Positions 8,870-17,994 of a DNA stretch of 64,000 nt are shown one piece after another (within the stretch, counting starts at the first letter, position 1; every line of letters starts with the position of its first letter). The translations under genes were made by a program, and so were the position numbers. Under the pieces are notes generated by a model. The model saw only the letters and a list, made by a program, of their open reading frames with translations, searched no databases and was not told where the DNA came from. Origin of the DNA: Petrimonas sp. (GTDB lineage: Bacteria; Bacteroidota; Bacteroidia; Bacteroidales; Dysgonomonadaceae); assembly GCA_012839475.1 (NCBI GenBank), contig DUNG01000020.1:248001-312000 (forward strand). Reading direction: 5' to 3'.

Positions 8870-10285
8870 CTACTTCCCTATACAAAACTGGCTGAAGATA
8901 TTTCCCAGCACCTCATCGGTGGTAATCTGCCCGGTGATCTCACCCAGGTAGAACATGCATTCGCGAATATCTTGCGTGAGAAGGTCGTGACTAATGCCGC
9001 TTTCTAGCCCCTCTTTCACGCGGCGTATGGCGTCAAGCGCCTTGGTAAGCGATTCGTAGTGCCGCAGGTTGGTAACGATCACGTCCTCATCACCAATTAA
9101 GGGGATTGCGGCGGCTTGCACCAGCAGCCCCAAAAGTTGATCGATACCCCGGCGAGTCTTGGCGGAGATGAAGAGGTGGTGTAGTGCCACCTCGGGGAGG
9201 GCACCTTCTATCGCTTGTAAAATCACTTGGGAAGCCGCTTGCAGGGTGGCTTCGGAAGCTAAGTCGGACTTGTTGAACAGAAGGATCACCTCCTTACCAA
9301 TCAACTTGGGAACAATGGACGAAGCCAACGCGATGCTCTTCTCTATCGGCGCAGTTACATCGATTACCCATAGGACGATGGAAGCTTGTTCAATTTTGCG
9401 GTAGGTGCGCTCAATGCCCATCGTTTCGATGGCATCGGTGGTGTGTCGAATTCCCGCCGTGTCGATGAAGCGAAACAGTACGCCACCAATGTTCATGGTA
9501 TCCTCTATCGCATCGCGTGTGGTACCGTGCACATCACTCACGATGGCCTTGTCCTCTTGGAGCAACAGGTTGAGCAGGGTGGACTTACCCACGTTGGTAT
9601 CCCCGATGATGGCAACGGGAATACCGCTCTTGATGGCATTACCCAGCTGAAACGAGCCAGCTAGGGAGTCAATCTCCTTTTCAATGTCAACAACCAGCCC
9701 GTGTAGCTCATCCCGGTTGGCAAACTCCACGTCCTCCTCTGCAAAGTCGAGCTCCAACTCGATCAAGGAGACGAAATGCAGCAGCTTGTCCCGAAGGGTG
9801 GTCAAGCGCCGTGCGAAGCCGCCACGCATCTGGTTCATGGCTACCCGATGCGACGCGGCGGAAGTCGATGCAATCAGGTCGCCCACCGCCTCTGCTTGGC
9901 TCAAATCGAACTTCCCGTTACGAAACGCCCGGCGGGTAAATTCGCCGGCCTTGGCCAGCCGTGCCCCCTGCGCAATCAACAGCTCCATCAGCTTTTGCTG
10001 GATATAAACCGAACCGTGGCAAGCAATCTCCACGCTCTCCTCACCCGTAAAAGAGCGAGGCGCGTGAAACAGGGAGACCAGTACCTCATCGAGCAACGTA
10101 CCCTCCCACTCTATCCTCCCAAAATGAACGCTGTTGGGCTTGGCCTCGGCAAGCAGTTTCCCGGAAGGAGAACGAAACAACTTGTCGACCAGCTTAATAC
10201 TACCCATCCCCGAGACACGAATCACCGCGATGGCGCCCATCCCAGGAGGAGTAGAAATCGCGCAAATCACCTCTTCTCGCATCAT
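8870..10285 (-). CDS. mnmE: tRNA modification GTPase MnmE (TrmE)
   Basis: The 471-residue protein shows the MnmE plan: N-terminal tetrahydrofolate-binding domain (ICAISTPPGMGAIAVIRVSG), a helical domain split around a G domain with GDTNVGKST, DTAG and NKSD motifs, and the C-terminal FCIGK tail with the conserved Cys. With MnmG it installs the 5-carboxymethylaminomethyl group on wobble U34 of certain tRNAs. Two ATG codons are in tandem at the start; the first is taken. The upstream region to 10543 holds two 79-bp repeats, so any regulation of mnmE must operate through or beside these. Identification is certain; mnmG is not in the window. Confidence 0.97.
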   Translation of the reverse strand: MMREEVICAISTPPGMGAIAVIRVSGMGSIKLVDKLFRSPSGKLLAEAKPNSVHFGRIEWEGTLLDEVLVSLFHAPRSFTGEESVEIACHGSVYIQQKLMELLIAQGARLAKAGEFTRRAFRNGKFDLSQAEAVGDLIASTSAASHRVAMNQMRGGFARRLTTLRDKLLHFVSLIELELDFAEEDVEFANRDELHGLVVDIEKEIDSLAGSFQLGNAIKSGIPVAIIGDTNVGKSTLLNLLLQEDKAIVSDVHGTTRDAIEDTMNIGGVLFRFIDTAGIRHTTDAIETMGIERTYRKIEQASIVLWVIDVTAPIEKSIALASSIVPKLIGKEVILLFNKSDLASEATLQAASQVILQAIEGALPEVALHHLFISAKTRRGIDQLLGLLVQAAAIPLIGDEDVIVTNLRHYESLTKALDAIRRVKEGLESGISHDLLTQDIRECMFYLGEITGQITTDEVLGNIFSQFCIGK

Positions 10286-10312
10286 TTAAAACAATTTTCT
10301 AAAAAACGTTCA

Positions 10313-10470
10313 TAAAGTTAGACTATTTCTCGCCACGGCATAATCCAAGTGAACTTGGCCTCTGCTCGTTTGGCTTAACGAAATAGTTCACTAAAGTTAG
10401 ACTATTTCTCGCCACGGCATAATCCAAGTGAACTTGGCCTCTGCTCGTTTGGCTTAACGAAATAGTTCAC
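10313..10470. repeat. Two perfect 79-bp tandem copies (repeat family A)
   Basis: Bases 10313-10391 and 10392-10470 are identical as read. Each unit contains an 8-bp outer inverted repeat (ACTATTTC 10322-10329 and GAAATAGT 10380-10387 in copy 1) around a central palindrome CCAAGTGAACTTGG (10345-10358), and could fold into a nested stem-loop. GTTCA precedes copy 1, matching the end of a unit, which suggests a former additional copy. The cluster lies between the mnmE start and the end of the kinase gene, both on minus. The complement of the unit end reads TAACTTTA, similar to a -7 box, but without a TTG at the right spacing. Confidence 0.85.
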
Positions 10471-10543
10471 CTTCTATTGCAGCTCTAAAAATGCTAACTC
10501 GTCTCGAATAACTTTCCGTTTCCCGTATCGTCATACGTATAGC

Positions 10544-12211
10544 CTAATACCTAAAACTGCTTCCACCCAGGAACTCGCGCAACAGCGAAGTGGGCGGCAA
10601 CTCCTCATCAGTGATGTGGTTAAAGTAGCTGAGGAACTTGAGCAAGCGGTACGCTTCGGAGTACTCGGATACGGTGCGAGGTACCTGCATCAAGATAGGC
10701 TCGGCATGTCGGCGTATGGCAGCCAACTCGTAGAGCATGGCCGAGTTGAACATCACGTCAGCGTTCTCCTGATACGGGAAGATCCACTTGTCTTCGCCCC
10801 GGCGTACGCTACTCCACCGCGAGATGGTCTCTTGTGCCGAGTAGCCCCGGTAGCGGTAGTCACGCACCATACGGCGGAGCAACCGGTTATCGGAAGCAGG
10901 GATCCAGTTATGATCGTCCAGCGAAATGGTAGTCAATGCGGAGACGTACACCAAGAACTTCTTATCTGCAGGGATATGGTCGGTCAGTTCGGGATTCAAG
11001 CCATGAATCCCCTCAATGATAAGCACGCTGTTGTCACCCATCTTCAACATATTGCCCCGATACTCCCGCTTACCGGTCACGAAGTTGTAAAACGGCAGCT
11101 CGATCTCCTCACCGTGCAACAACGCGAGCATCTGCTTTTCGAATAGCTTAAGGTCGAGCGCGTAGAGCGACTCATAATCCTTCTCCCCGTTCTCATCGAG
11201 AGGTGTCTGATCGCGATTCACAAAGTAGTCGTCCAACGAAACACCTATCGGCTTCAGCATATTCACCAGCAACTGGATCTCAAGCCGCTTTCTAAAGGTT
11301 GTTTTCCCGGATGAGGAGGGACCCGAGATAAACACCACCCTTACCCCCTCCTTGTACCCACGGGTAATCTTTTCAGCGATCTCTGCGATCTGCTTGGATT
11401 GATACGCTTCGGCCACCTGGATCACGGTGGAGATTTCGTCATTTTGAATCGCCCGGTTCAGGTCGCCCACGTTATCGAGCTTGCTGATCTTCAAGAACTG
11501 CAGATGCTCCCGGTAAACGTTCAGCAGCTTCTCTTGTTGAATCTCAGGTTCCAGTTCCACGGGATGATCCCGCCGGGGAACCCGCAACAGGTACCCCCCG
11601 TTGTAGGGCTGTATATCAAACATGGTGATGTAACCGGTAGACGGGGTAAGGGAACTATAAAAGTAATCGATGTACCCATCAAGCTTATAGTAACGGGAGT
11701 AGAGAAAATCAGAGGTCTCCAGCAACGTGGCCTTATCGTTCATACCCCGTTCACGGAACAGCTCAACTACCTTCGTGGTCTCCTCCTCCACCTGCTCGAA
11801 CGGGAGATCCGCCTCCACGATCGCACGCATCCGCTCACGGATGGCATCAAGCTCCTTTTCGCCCACCTGCACGTCGGGCTCGATCTGGAAGTAGTAGCCC
11901 TTGGAGACGGCATGCTCGATATAGACCTTGGCAGCGGGCAGCACATCGTCCACCGCCTTGGCCAAGATGAAGCAGAGCGAGCGAACGTAGGTATTCATGG
12001 CCGACGTATCGCTCAAATCCACGAACTCCACGGTCTTGGGTCGATACACCCTGTAGGCGAGGGATTCGGTCCGGTTATTCACTTTCGCGTTCACGAATAA
12101 ATAGGGGGATTCTACCCCGAAAAGATCAATCAGTTCCTCTAAAGATGAACCAATCTTCACATCCTTGCTGGTGTTGGTGTTCACACAGGTAACACGCACG
12201 GTTTCAATCAT
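10544..12211 (-). CDS. TGS-domain uridine kinase-like nucleoside kinase
   Basis: The 555-residue protein fuses three parts. An N-terminal TGS-like beta-grasp region (about 1-65) and a segment like the second additional domain of threonyl-tRNA synthetase (with HAVSKGYYFQIEPD near 95-110) precede a phosphoribulokinase/uridine-kinase P-loop domain from about residue 285, with Walker A GPSSSGKTTF (near 297) and the LDDYF motif. Such fusions are widespread in Bacteroidota and Clostridia and are annotated as nucleoside kinases; the true substrate and the purpose of the synthetase-derived part are not established from sequence. It is divergent from the phosphate transporter, with repeat family B between them. 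The start is an ATG after AAAAAACAAGT. Confidence 0.88.
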   Translation of the reverse strand: MIETVRVTCVNTNTSKDVKIGSSLEELIDLFGVESPYLFVNAKVNNRTESLAYRVYRPKTVEFVDLSDTSAMNTYVRSLCFILAKAVDDVLPAAKVYIEHAVSKGYYFQIEPDVQVGEKELDAIRERMRAIVEADLPFEQVEEETTKVVELFRERGMNDKATLLETSDFLYSRYYKLDGYIDYFYSSLTPSTGYITMFDIQPYNGGYLLRVPRRDHPVELEPEIQQEKLLNVYREHLQFLKISKLDNVGDLNRAIQNDEISTVIQVAEAYQSKQIAEIAEKITRGYKEGVRVVFISGPSSSGKTTFRKRLEIQLLVNMLKPIGVSLDDYFVNRDQTPLDENGEKDYESLYALDLKLFEKQMLALLHGEEIELPFYNFVTGKREYRGNMLKMGDNSVLIIEGIHGLNPELTDHIPADKKFLVYVSALTTISLDDHNWIPASDNRLLRRMVRDYRYRGYSAQETISRWSSVRRGEDKWIFPYQENADVMFNSAMLYELAAIRRHAEPILMQVPRTVSEYSEAYRLLKFLSYFNHITDEELPPTSLLREFLGGSSFRY

Positions 12212-12235
12212 ACTTGTTTTTTATTTGTTATTGAG

Positions 12236-12371
12236 AATGCTCAAACAAGTTTGGCGTATCCCTTGGGCAAGCTTGGCATTTCTCTCGGCTTTCGTTATAT
12301 TTCAAGAATATAAGGGGCGCCTCGGAAATGCTCAAGCAAGCTTGGCATTTCTCTCGGCTTTCGTTATATTT
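12236..12371. repeat. Imperfect intergenic repeat cluster (repeat family B)
   Basis: Two identical 36-bp blocks, 12267-12302 and 12336-12371, start GCAAGCTTGGCATTTCTC and end CGTTATATTT. A 20-bp block before the second copy (12327-12346, AATGCTCAAGCAAGCTTGGC) is matched at 12236-12255 by AATGCTCAAACAAGTTTGGC. The two differences fall on opposite arms of a small palindrome (CAAGC-AA-GCTTG versus CAAAC-AA-GTTTG), so pairing is kept. The cluster fills the gap between two divergent genes. Confidence 0.8.
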
Positions 12372-12372
12372 G
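12342..12372 (+). promoter_or_regulatory. Repeat-borne promoter of the Na/Pi cotransporter gene
   Basis: The second repeat-B copy supplies TTG at 12342-12344, a 20-bp spacer, and TATATTTG at 12365-12372, an exact TAnnTTTG box whose final G is the first base after the repeat. The ATG at 12400 is 27 bp downstream. The first copy ends TATATTTC, one base off consensus. Confidence 0.65.
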
Positions 12373-12399
12373 CAGCCAATATACGATTAATTATTGAGA

Positions 12400-14217
12400 A
12401 TGGACTACGGTTTATTAGATTTTCTGATGCTGTTAGGCGGGTTGGCCCTATTCCTCTACGGCATGAAAACCATGAGCGACGGCCTACAAAAACTAGCCGG
12501 GAATAAGCTCCGGAACGTCTTATCGGCAATGACGAAAAACCGGGTAATGGGTATGCTCGCGGGAGTATTGATTACCGCCCTTATCCAGTCATCCAGTGCT
12601 ACCACAGTGATGGTGGTGAGTTTCGTGAACGCGGGGCTTCTAAGCCTGATACAAGCCATCGGGGTCATTATGGGCGCCAATATCGGCACAACCCTCACGG
12701 CATGGATCATCTCTTTCTTCGGGTTTGGAAAATTCTCTATCAGCACGCTCTCGATACCCCTTATGGGGCTAGCCCTACCACTCATTTTTTCTTCCAAAAG
12801 CAAAAACAAATCGCTGGGGGAATTCATCTTCGGGTTCGCATTCCTGTTCATGGGTCTCGAACTGCTAAAAAGTTCCATGCCCGACCTGCAAAACAACCCC
12901 GAGGTATTGGCCTTCTTGCAGAATTTTACTGGTAGAGGCATCTGGTCGGTTCTCTTCTTCCTGCTAGTGGGCACCATACTAACCATAATCGTTCAATCGT
13001 CGAGTGCTACCATCGCCCTTACGCTCATTATGGCCGTAAAAGGTTGGATTGACTTCCCGAGCGCTGCCGCGATGATCATGGGAGAAAACCTCGGCACCAC
13101 GATTACCGCCAACATCGCGGCCATACCGGCGAACATATCAGCGAAACGAGCGGCCTTTGCCCACTTCCTGTTCAACTTTCTGGGACTCGTTTGGCTGATC
13201 ATCGTATTCTCGCCCTTCGTGAACCTGGTCGACAACATCATCCATAAAGCCACCTCCCTACATCCCAGCGATATGTACGCCTTCTTGGGGACAATCAGCC
13301 CGACGGAATACGAGCAGATAACCACGCTTCCACGCTCCAAGCTGCCTGCCGACCTGGTCAACATACAAAGCGAGTTCATGAGCTATCAAGCCATCACATC
13401 ATATGGCTTATCGCTCTTCCATACGTTGTTCAACGTCTGCAACGTCACGATCATGATCTGGTTCGTGAAGTTCTACGAAAAAGCGTGCATAGCGATTATC
13501 CGCCCCAGAAAAGGGGAGGAGGAGGACGAGGAGTTCGTTCTACAATACATCTCCTCCGGGATAGCCTCTACCGACGAGCTCTCTATCCTTCAAGCTGAAA
13601 AGGAGACGGAAGTATACGTAAGCCGAACAAGGAAAATGCTTGATTTCGTGAAGAAGATGACCAACATCCCTCACAACGACAAAAAATTCATGAAACTCTA
13701 CAACCGTACCGAGAAGTACGAGGATGTCTGCGACCAGATGGAAGTGGAAATTGGCTCCTACCTGAGTAAAGTAGCGGAAGGAAGGCTCAGCCACCAAAGT
13801 AAGGAGCGGGTCCGGGGCATCCTGCGCGAGGTAACGGAAATAGAGAGCTTGGCCGACTCGAGCTGCAACATCGCCCGACACCTGAAACGAAAGATGGAGG
13901 CCGATGTCAGCTTTGATGAGGTGATCATCGAGAACATCAACGGCATGTTCGAACTAGTCGACAAGGCGTTCGACAACATGCAGTCACTACTCGCTAAACG
14001 TAGGATTAGCGACAAGGAGTTGTTGGTGAGCAACGAGATTGAAGCCGGTATCAATCAACGACGGAATCGCCTGAAACGAGAAAACGTGGAAAATCTGAAC
14101 CAAAATCTCTACTCGTACCAAAGCAGTGTCTACTACATGGACATCATCTCTGAATGCGAACGGTTGGGTGATTACATCCTTAACGTGATTGAATCGCTGT
14201 ACGCTACACACGGTTAA
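12400..14217 (+). CDS. Na+/phosphate cotransporter with PhoU-like C-terminal domain
   Basis: The 605-residue membrane protein has two inverted Na_Pi_cotrans (PF02690-type) repeats, each with the diagnostic Q-S-S-S-A-T motif (ALIQSSSATTVMV and IIVQSSSATIALT), about nine membrane segments to residue 365, then a cytoplasmic helical region (380-605) resembling PhoU. The family imports phosphate with sodium; in bacteria the PhoU-like tail is thought to regulate it. The start chosen is the ATG at 12400; a TTG two codons earlier would also be in frame but is less likely. Its promoter lies in repeat family B. The Na+ gradient could come from the decarboxylase pump at 60-64 kb. Confidence 0.92.
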   Translation: MDYGLLDFLMLLGGLALFLYGMKTMSDGLQKLAGNKLRNVLSAMTKNRVMGMLAGVLITALIQSSSATTVMVVSFVNAGLLSLIQAIGVIMGANIGTTLTAWIISFFGFGKFSISTLSIPLMGLALPLIFSSKSKNKSLGEFIFGFAFLFMGLELLKSSMPDLQNNPEVLAFLQNFTGRGIWSVLFFLLVGTILTIIVQSSSATIALTLIMAVKGWIDFPSAAAMIMGENLGTTITANIAAIPANISAKRAAFAHFLFNFLGLVWLIIVFSPFVNLVDNIIHKATSLHPSDMYAFLGTISPTEYEQITTLPRSKLPADLVNIQSEFMSYQAITSYGLSLFHTLFNVCNVTIMIWFVKFYEKACIAIIRPRKGEEEDEEFVLQYISSGIASTDELSILQAEKETEVYVSRTRKMLDFVKKMTNIPHNDKKFMKLYNRTEKYEDVCDQMEVEIGSYLSKVAEGRLSHQSKERVRGILREVTEIESLADSSCNIARHLKRKMEADVSFDEVIIENINGMFELVDKAFDNMQSLLAKRRISDKELLVSNEIEAGINQRRNRLKRENVENLNQNLYSYQSSVYYMDIISECERLGDYILNVIESLYATHG

Positions 14218-14314
14218 TACGGGTTAGATGAACGATGGAACTGAAGACGCTCAAACCCAAGGCTATTGATAACGCATGCTTAAAACGTGAAGGGGTAAAA
14301 CGGAAGAATAAACT

Positions 14315-14659
14315 ATGAACGACTGGAAAAAGCGACTGGATATCGTCTACTCTACCAATCCCGACTACCATTACAAGGTGGAAGGGGATGAGGAAGAGGT
14401 GATAACGCCACCAAACGAAAAGCAGCTCCTGAGGGTGAGCCTCGACAAACGAAACCGGAAAGGTAAAGCAGTGACGCTCGTCACCGGGTTCATCGGGAGC
14501 GATGAGGACCTACAAGAGCTGGGAAAACTACTGAAAACGAAATGTGGTGTGGGGGGATCAGCCAAGGAGGGGGAAATCCTGATACAGGGCGACCACCGAC
14601 AAAAAGTACTGACTATTTTGCAAAAAGAGGGATATGTCAAAACACGGGTTAGCGGGTAG
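14315..14659 (+). CDS. SUI1/YciH family translation initiation factor
   Basis: The 114-residue protein is an eIF1/SUI1-fold homologue: an acidic N-terminal segment, then the core with LLRVSLDKRNRKGKAVTLV, the LLKTKCGVGGSAKEGEI loop and the IQGDHRQKV strand-helix, all hallmarks of YciH. YciH proteins bind the small ribosomal subunit and are implicated in start-codon or initiator selection and stress repression of translation. The stop lies 26 bp inside the next gene, implying translational coupling with the helicase-nuclease. No promoter was seen in the 97-bp gap after the transporter gene. Family assignment is firm; cellular role in this phylum is not. Confidence 0.92.
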   Translation: MNDWKKRLDIVYSTNPDYHYKVEGDEEEVITPPNEKQLLRVSLDKRNRKGKAVTLVTGFIGSDEDLQELGKLLKTKCGVGGSAKEGEILIQGDHRQKVLTILQKEGYVKTRVSG

Positions 14660-17600
14660 AGATCGCCTTCACGTGATCAAAGCGTCCGCGGGCTCGGGTA
14701 AAACGCACCGGCTGACGGGCGAATACCTGCATCTGCTCTTTGCTAAACCCAACAACCACCGCCATATCCTGGCCGTCACCTTCACGAACAAGGCGACCGA
14801 CGAGATGAAGTCGCGGATCGTGGAGGAACTATACCGACTGGCATCAGGGGGCACATCCACTTTTTTAAACGATCTAACACAATCGTTCTTACTGAATGAG
14901 GCGCAGGTACGGGGAAGGGCACGATCGATCCTGGAAGCAATCCTGCACGACTACTCCGCCTTCTCAGTCAGCACCATCGACCGATTCTTTCAACAGACAC
15001 TGCGGGCATTTACCAGGGAAAGCGGGCTAACGGGAGGATACGCCGTTGAACTTGATGAGAAGTCGCTGCTCACGGAGGCCGTCGACTTGATGTTCTCCGA
15101 GTTGAACCTGCCGGAAAACAGGACACTGTCTGCATGGCTCCTGCAGTTCATGCAGGCCAACATCGAAGAAGGGAGGAGCTGGAAAATCGACCGCCAGGTG
15201 GTTACACTGGGCATGCAGCTGTTCAACGAGACGTACAAATCCCTCGCGAAAGAGACGCAGTGGAGCCTCGCTAATAAAAAGCAACTGGAAAATTACCGAA
15301 AAGAACTCTACCGAATAGTAACAAGCTACGAAAGCAAGGTGAAAGAGGCCGGCAAACGGGGAGTCGAGCTTATCAAGGCGCATGGACTACAACCTTCCGA
15401 CTTCAGAGGAGGCAGCCGCTCTCAGTTTTACCGGTTCGAACGGTACGCTTCAGGGGAGATCCCCGATATAACGCCAACGTTCCTCTCATTCGCCGATAAC
15501 CTAGAGGGGTGGTACACGAAAACAACCGATCCCGCAATCGTGGCAAGCATCACGAAGGCTTACCACGGGGGTCTTAACGACCTAGTAAAAGAGATCATCT
15601 ACCTGCATGAGAACAATGTTCCCTACAACAGCGCGATAAGCATCCTGCAAAATTTCTACACGCTGGGCATCCTCACCAACATTAAAAACCGGTTGCAAGC
15701 GCTACAACAGGAGAACAACGTCCTCTTCCTCTCCGACACCACCGAACTGCTTAACGAGATGATCGGGGAGGCCGACTCGCCCTTTATCTATGAAAAGACC
15801 GGAACCCGCGTCCAACACTACATGATGGACGAATTTCAAGATACCTCACGCATGCAGTGGGAGAACTTCCGCCCGCTAATCGATGAAAGCTTGGCATCGG
15901 GTAACTTCAACCTGATCGTGGGTGACGTGAAGCAGAGTATCTACCGGTTCAGGAACTCCGACTGGCGCCTGCTCGGGGAACAGGTCAACCGGGACTTCCA
16001 ACCGGAGAGCATTCGCGAACACCTGCTGGATACCAACTGGAGGAGCGATGCGAACGTGGTGCGGTTCAATAACACCTTCTTCGAGAACGCGGCCCATCAC
16101 GTGCAGAACGACTTCAATAATGCCGTGGAACCGCTCCTGGATAAGCCCGAAGCAAGCGATTCCATAAGAGATTCCCTTTATTCCCGGGGTCCGACGGAAG
16201 AACAACCCCACGATGAGGGCGAAGAGAAAAAGCTAAATAGCCAAATCAAGGATGCGTACGCGGACGTTTACCAACAGGTAGCACCGGATAGGAGCGATCA
16301 GGAGGGGCAGGTGAAGGTTACCTTTCTGAAAAATGACAGGGAGAACGACTGGAAAGAGGAAGCATTGAAACGGCTACCCCTTGAACTGGAATCGCTACAG
16401 GAACAAGGGTTCGCCCTCAGTGACATAGCCATCGTGGTACGGTGGAATAACGAGGCGGTACAGGTAGCCGAGACGCTGCTCGCTTACAAGGAGCAACACC
16501 CTGATTCACCCTACCGGTACGATATCATTTCTAACGAGGCACTCTTGGTTGGAAGTGCCCGAAGCGTGAAGGCGGTGATCGCGCTGCTGCGCCACTTCCA
16601 AAACCCAGGCGATGACACACGCCGCATGATGGCCCTGTACGAGTATTACCGCTTCGCTCATCGGACGACACCCGAAAAGGCGTTACTGAAGTACCGAGAA
16701 AAATACCCGGGAGAGTTCCCCGAAACCATCAGAGAGGAAATCGAACGACTGTCCACCCTACCCTTCTACGATATGATCGAGCGGTTCTTCGCACTGACAT
16801 CGGAGGCGATTAGCGAGAAAGAGTATACCTACGTGCAAGCCTTCCTGGACCTTGCGCTCCAATTCAAAACGGACGCTTCGGCCGACCGGAACAGTTTCCT
16901 GGAGTGGTGGGACGAGAAAGGCCACAAGAGGGCTCTATTTTCACCGGAGGGACAAGACGCGATCCGGATTATTACCATCCATAAGTCGAAGGGCCTCGGC
17001 TTCGGGGCGGTTATCATGCCTTTCGTGAACTGGAAGGTAGATCATTCGCCGAACCATACCAACATCATCTGGTGTAAACCAAGCGTAACACCGTTCAACA
17101 CGATTCCGGTGCTCCCACTAAAATATGGGAAAAGATTGGAGAATACTATTTTCCGGGAAAAATACCTGGAAGAAAAACGGCTCACCAGCATCGACAACCT
17201 GAACCTACTCTACGTCGCTTTCACCCGGGCCAAACACCGTTTGATCGTCTTCGCACCGACACCCGCGAAACCGGAAACCATCAGCGACGTGTCCGACCTG
17301 CTTTGGCGAAGCATCGAGGAGGCCGCACACACGCACCTAGGGGATGAAGGCCCCCTGCTCCTTGACGATTATTTCATGAAAGGGGAAGAGGAGTCGCTAT
17401 TCACGTACGGGAGCGCGAGCCAACGTCAAACCGAGCCGGAACCTTCAAGAGCATCAACACGACCATTAAGCAAACGTTCGGCCGATACCGCGAGGTGGTA
17501 TTCCATACCGTTCGATGAGCGGTTGAAACTCCGCCTTGACTCGATTGGCTTTTTCAGCGACGACGGAAGCAGGGATTACGGCAAAACGATGCACGACATC

Positions 17601-17990
17601 ATCAGTCACGTTAAGACCATCGCGGATATACCGTATGCCGTGGAAAGGAAGATTGCCGAAGGAGAGCTTCCGGAAAACGAACGAGCAAGTAAGGTGGAAG
17701 AGTTAACCCGCTCCCTCTCGATTCGGGAGGTGGCTGACTGGTACACGGGCAAATACACCGTGCTCAACGAGAATCAACTACTTCACCCGGGGGCACGGAT
17801 TAGCCGCCCCGACCGGGTGATGATAGGCGAGCAGGAAATAATCGTTGCTGATTACAAGTTCGGGAAATCACGTGATTCCAAATACAACCGGCAGGTCCAC
17901 CGGTACGTCGACACCATCAAGGCGATGGGACACCAACAGGTGAAGGGCTTTCTCTTCTACGTGGAGCTGGGGATTGTTGAAGAGGTATAG
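14634..17990 (+). CDS. AddA-type UvrD helicase with RecB-like nuclease domain
   Basis: The 1118-residue protein begins with a superfamily 1A motor (Walker A ASAGSGKTHRL near residue 18, Walker B MMDEFQDTS, VGDVKQSIYRFR, and the ITIHKSKGLGF and LLYVAFTRAKHRL motifs). It ends with a PD-(D/E)xK nuclease: RPDR (D1060), ADYK (D1073, K1075) and a QVHRY motif. This is the AddA plan for double-strand-break end resection before RecA loading. An AddB partner would be expected next to it in many Bacteroidota, but the following gene is a convergent esterase and none is in the window. The gene starts inside the SUI1 gene (26-bp overlap), with AAAAGAGGG as ribosome site. Confidence 0.9.
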   Translation: MSKHGLAGRDRLHVIKASAGSGKTHRLTGEYLHLLFAKPNNHRHILAVTFTNKATDEMKSRIVEELYRLASGGTSTFLNDLTQSFLLNEAQVRGRARSILEAILHDYSAFSVSTIDRFFQQTLRAFTRESGLTGGYAVELDEKSLLTEAVDLMFSELNLPENRTLSAWLLQFMQANIEEGRSWKIDRQVVTLGMQLFNETYKSLAKETQWSLANKKQLENYRKELYRIVTSYESKVKEAGKRGVELIKAHGLQPSDFRGGSRSQFYRFERYASGEIPDITPTFLSFADNLEGWYTKTTDPAIVASITKAYHGGLNDLVKEIIYLHENNVPYNSAISILQNFYTLGILTNIKNRLQALQQENNVLFLSDTTELLNEMIGEADSPFIYEKTGTRVQHYMMDEFQDTSRMQWENFRPLIDESLASGNFNLIVGDVKQSIYRFRNSDWRLLGEQVNRDFQPESIREHLLDTNWRSDANVVRFNNTFFENAAHHVQNDFNNAVEPLLDKPEASDSIRDSLYSRGPTEEQPHDEGEEKKLNSQIKDAYADVYQQVAPDRSDQEGQVKVTFLKNDRENDWKEEALKRLPLELESLQEQGFALSDIAIVVRWNNEAVQVAETLLAYKEQHPDSPYRYDIISNEALLVGSARSVKAVIALLRHFQNPGDDTRRMMALYEYYRFAHRTTPEKALLKYREKYPGEFPETIREEIERLSTLPFYDMIERFFALTSEAISEKEYTYVQAFLDLALQFKTDASADRNSFLEWWDEKGHKRALFSPEGQDAIRIITIHKSKGLGFGAVIMPFVNWKVDHSPNHTNIIWCKPSVTPFNTIPVLPLKYGKRLENTIFREKYLEEKRLTSIDNLNLLYVAFTRAKHRLIVFAPTPAKPETISDVSDLLWRSIEEAAHTHLGDEGPLLLDDYFMKGEEESLFTYGSASQRQTEPEPSRASTRPLSKRSADTARWYSIPFDERLKLRLDSIGFFSDDGSRDYGKTMHDIISHVKTIADIPYAVERKIAEGELPENERASKVEELTRSLSIREVADWYTGKYTVLNENQLLHPGARISRPDRVMIGEQEIIVADYKFGKSRDSKYNRQVHRYVDTIKAMGHQQVKGFLFYVELGIVEEV

Positions 17991-17994
17991 GCTC

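Noticed and set aside
10313-10470. Possible CRISPR array
   Set aside because: Only two units, directly abutting with no spacers, and each unit is 79 bp; no cas genes.
12394-12399. TTG start for the Na/Pi transporter
   Set aside because: An ATG two codons later has a normal leader and gives the expected family N-terminus.
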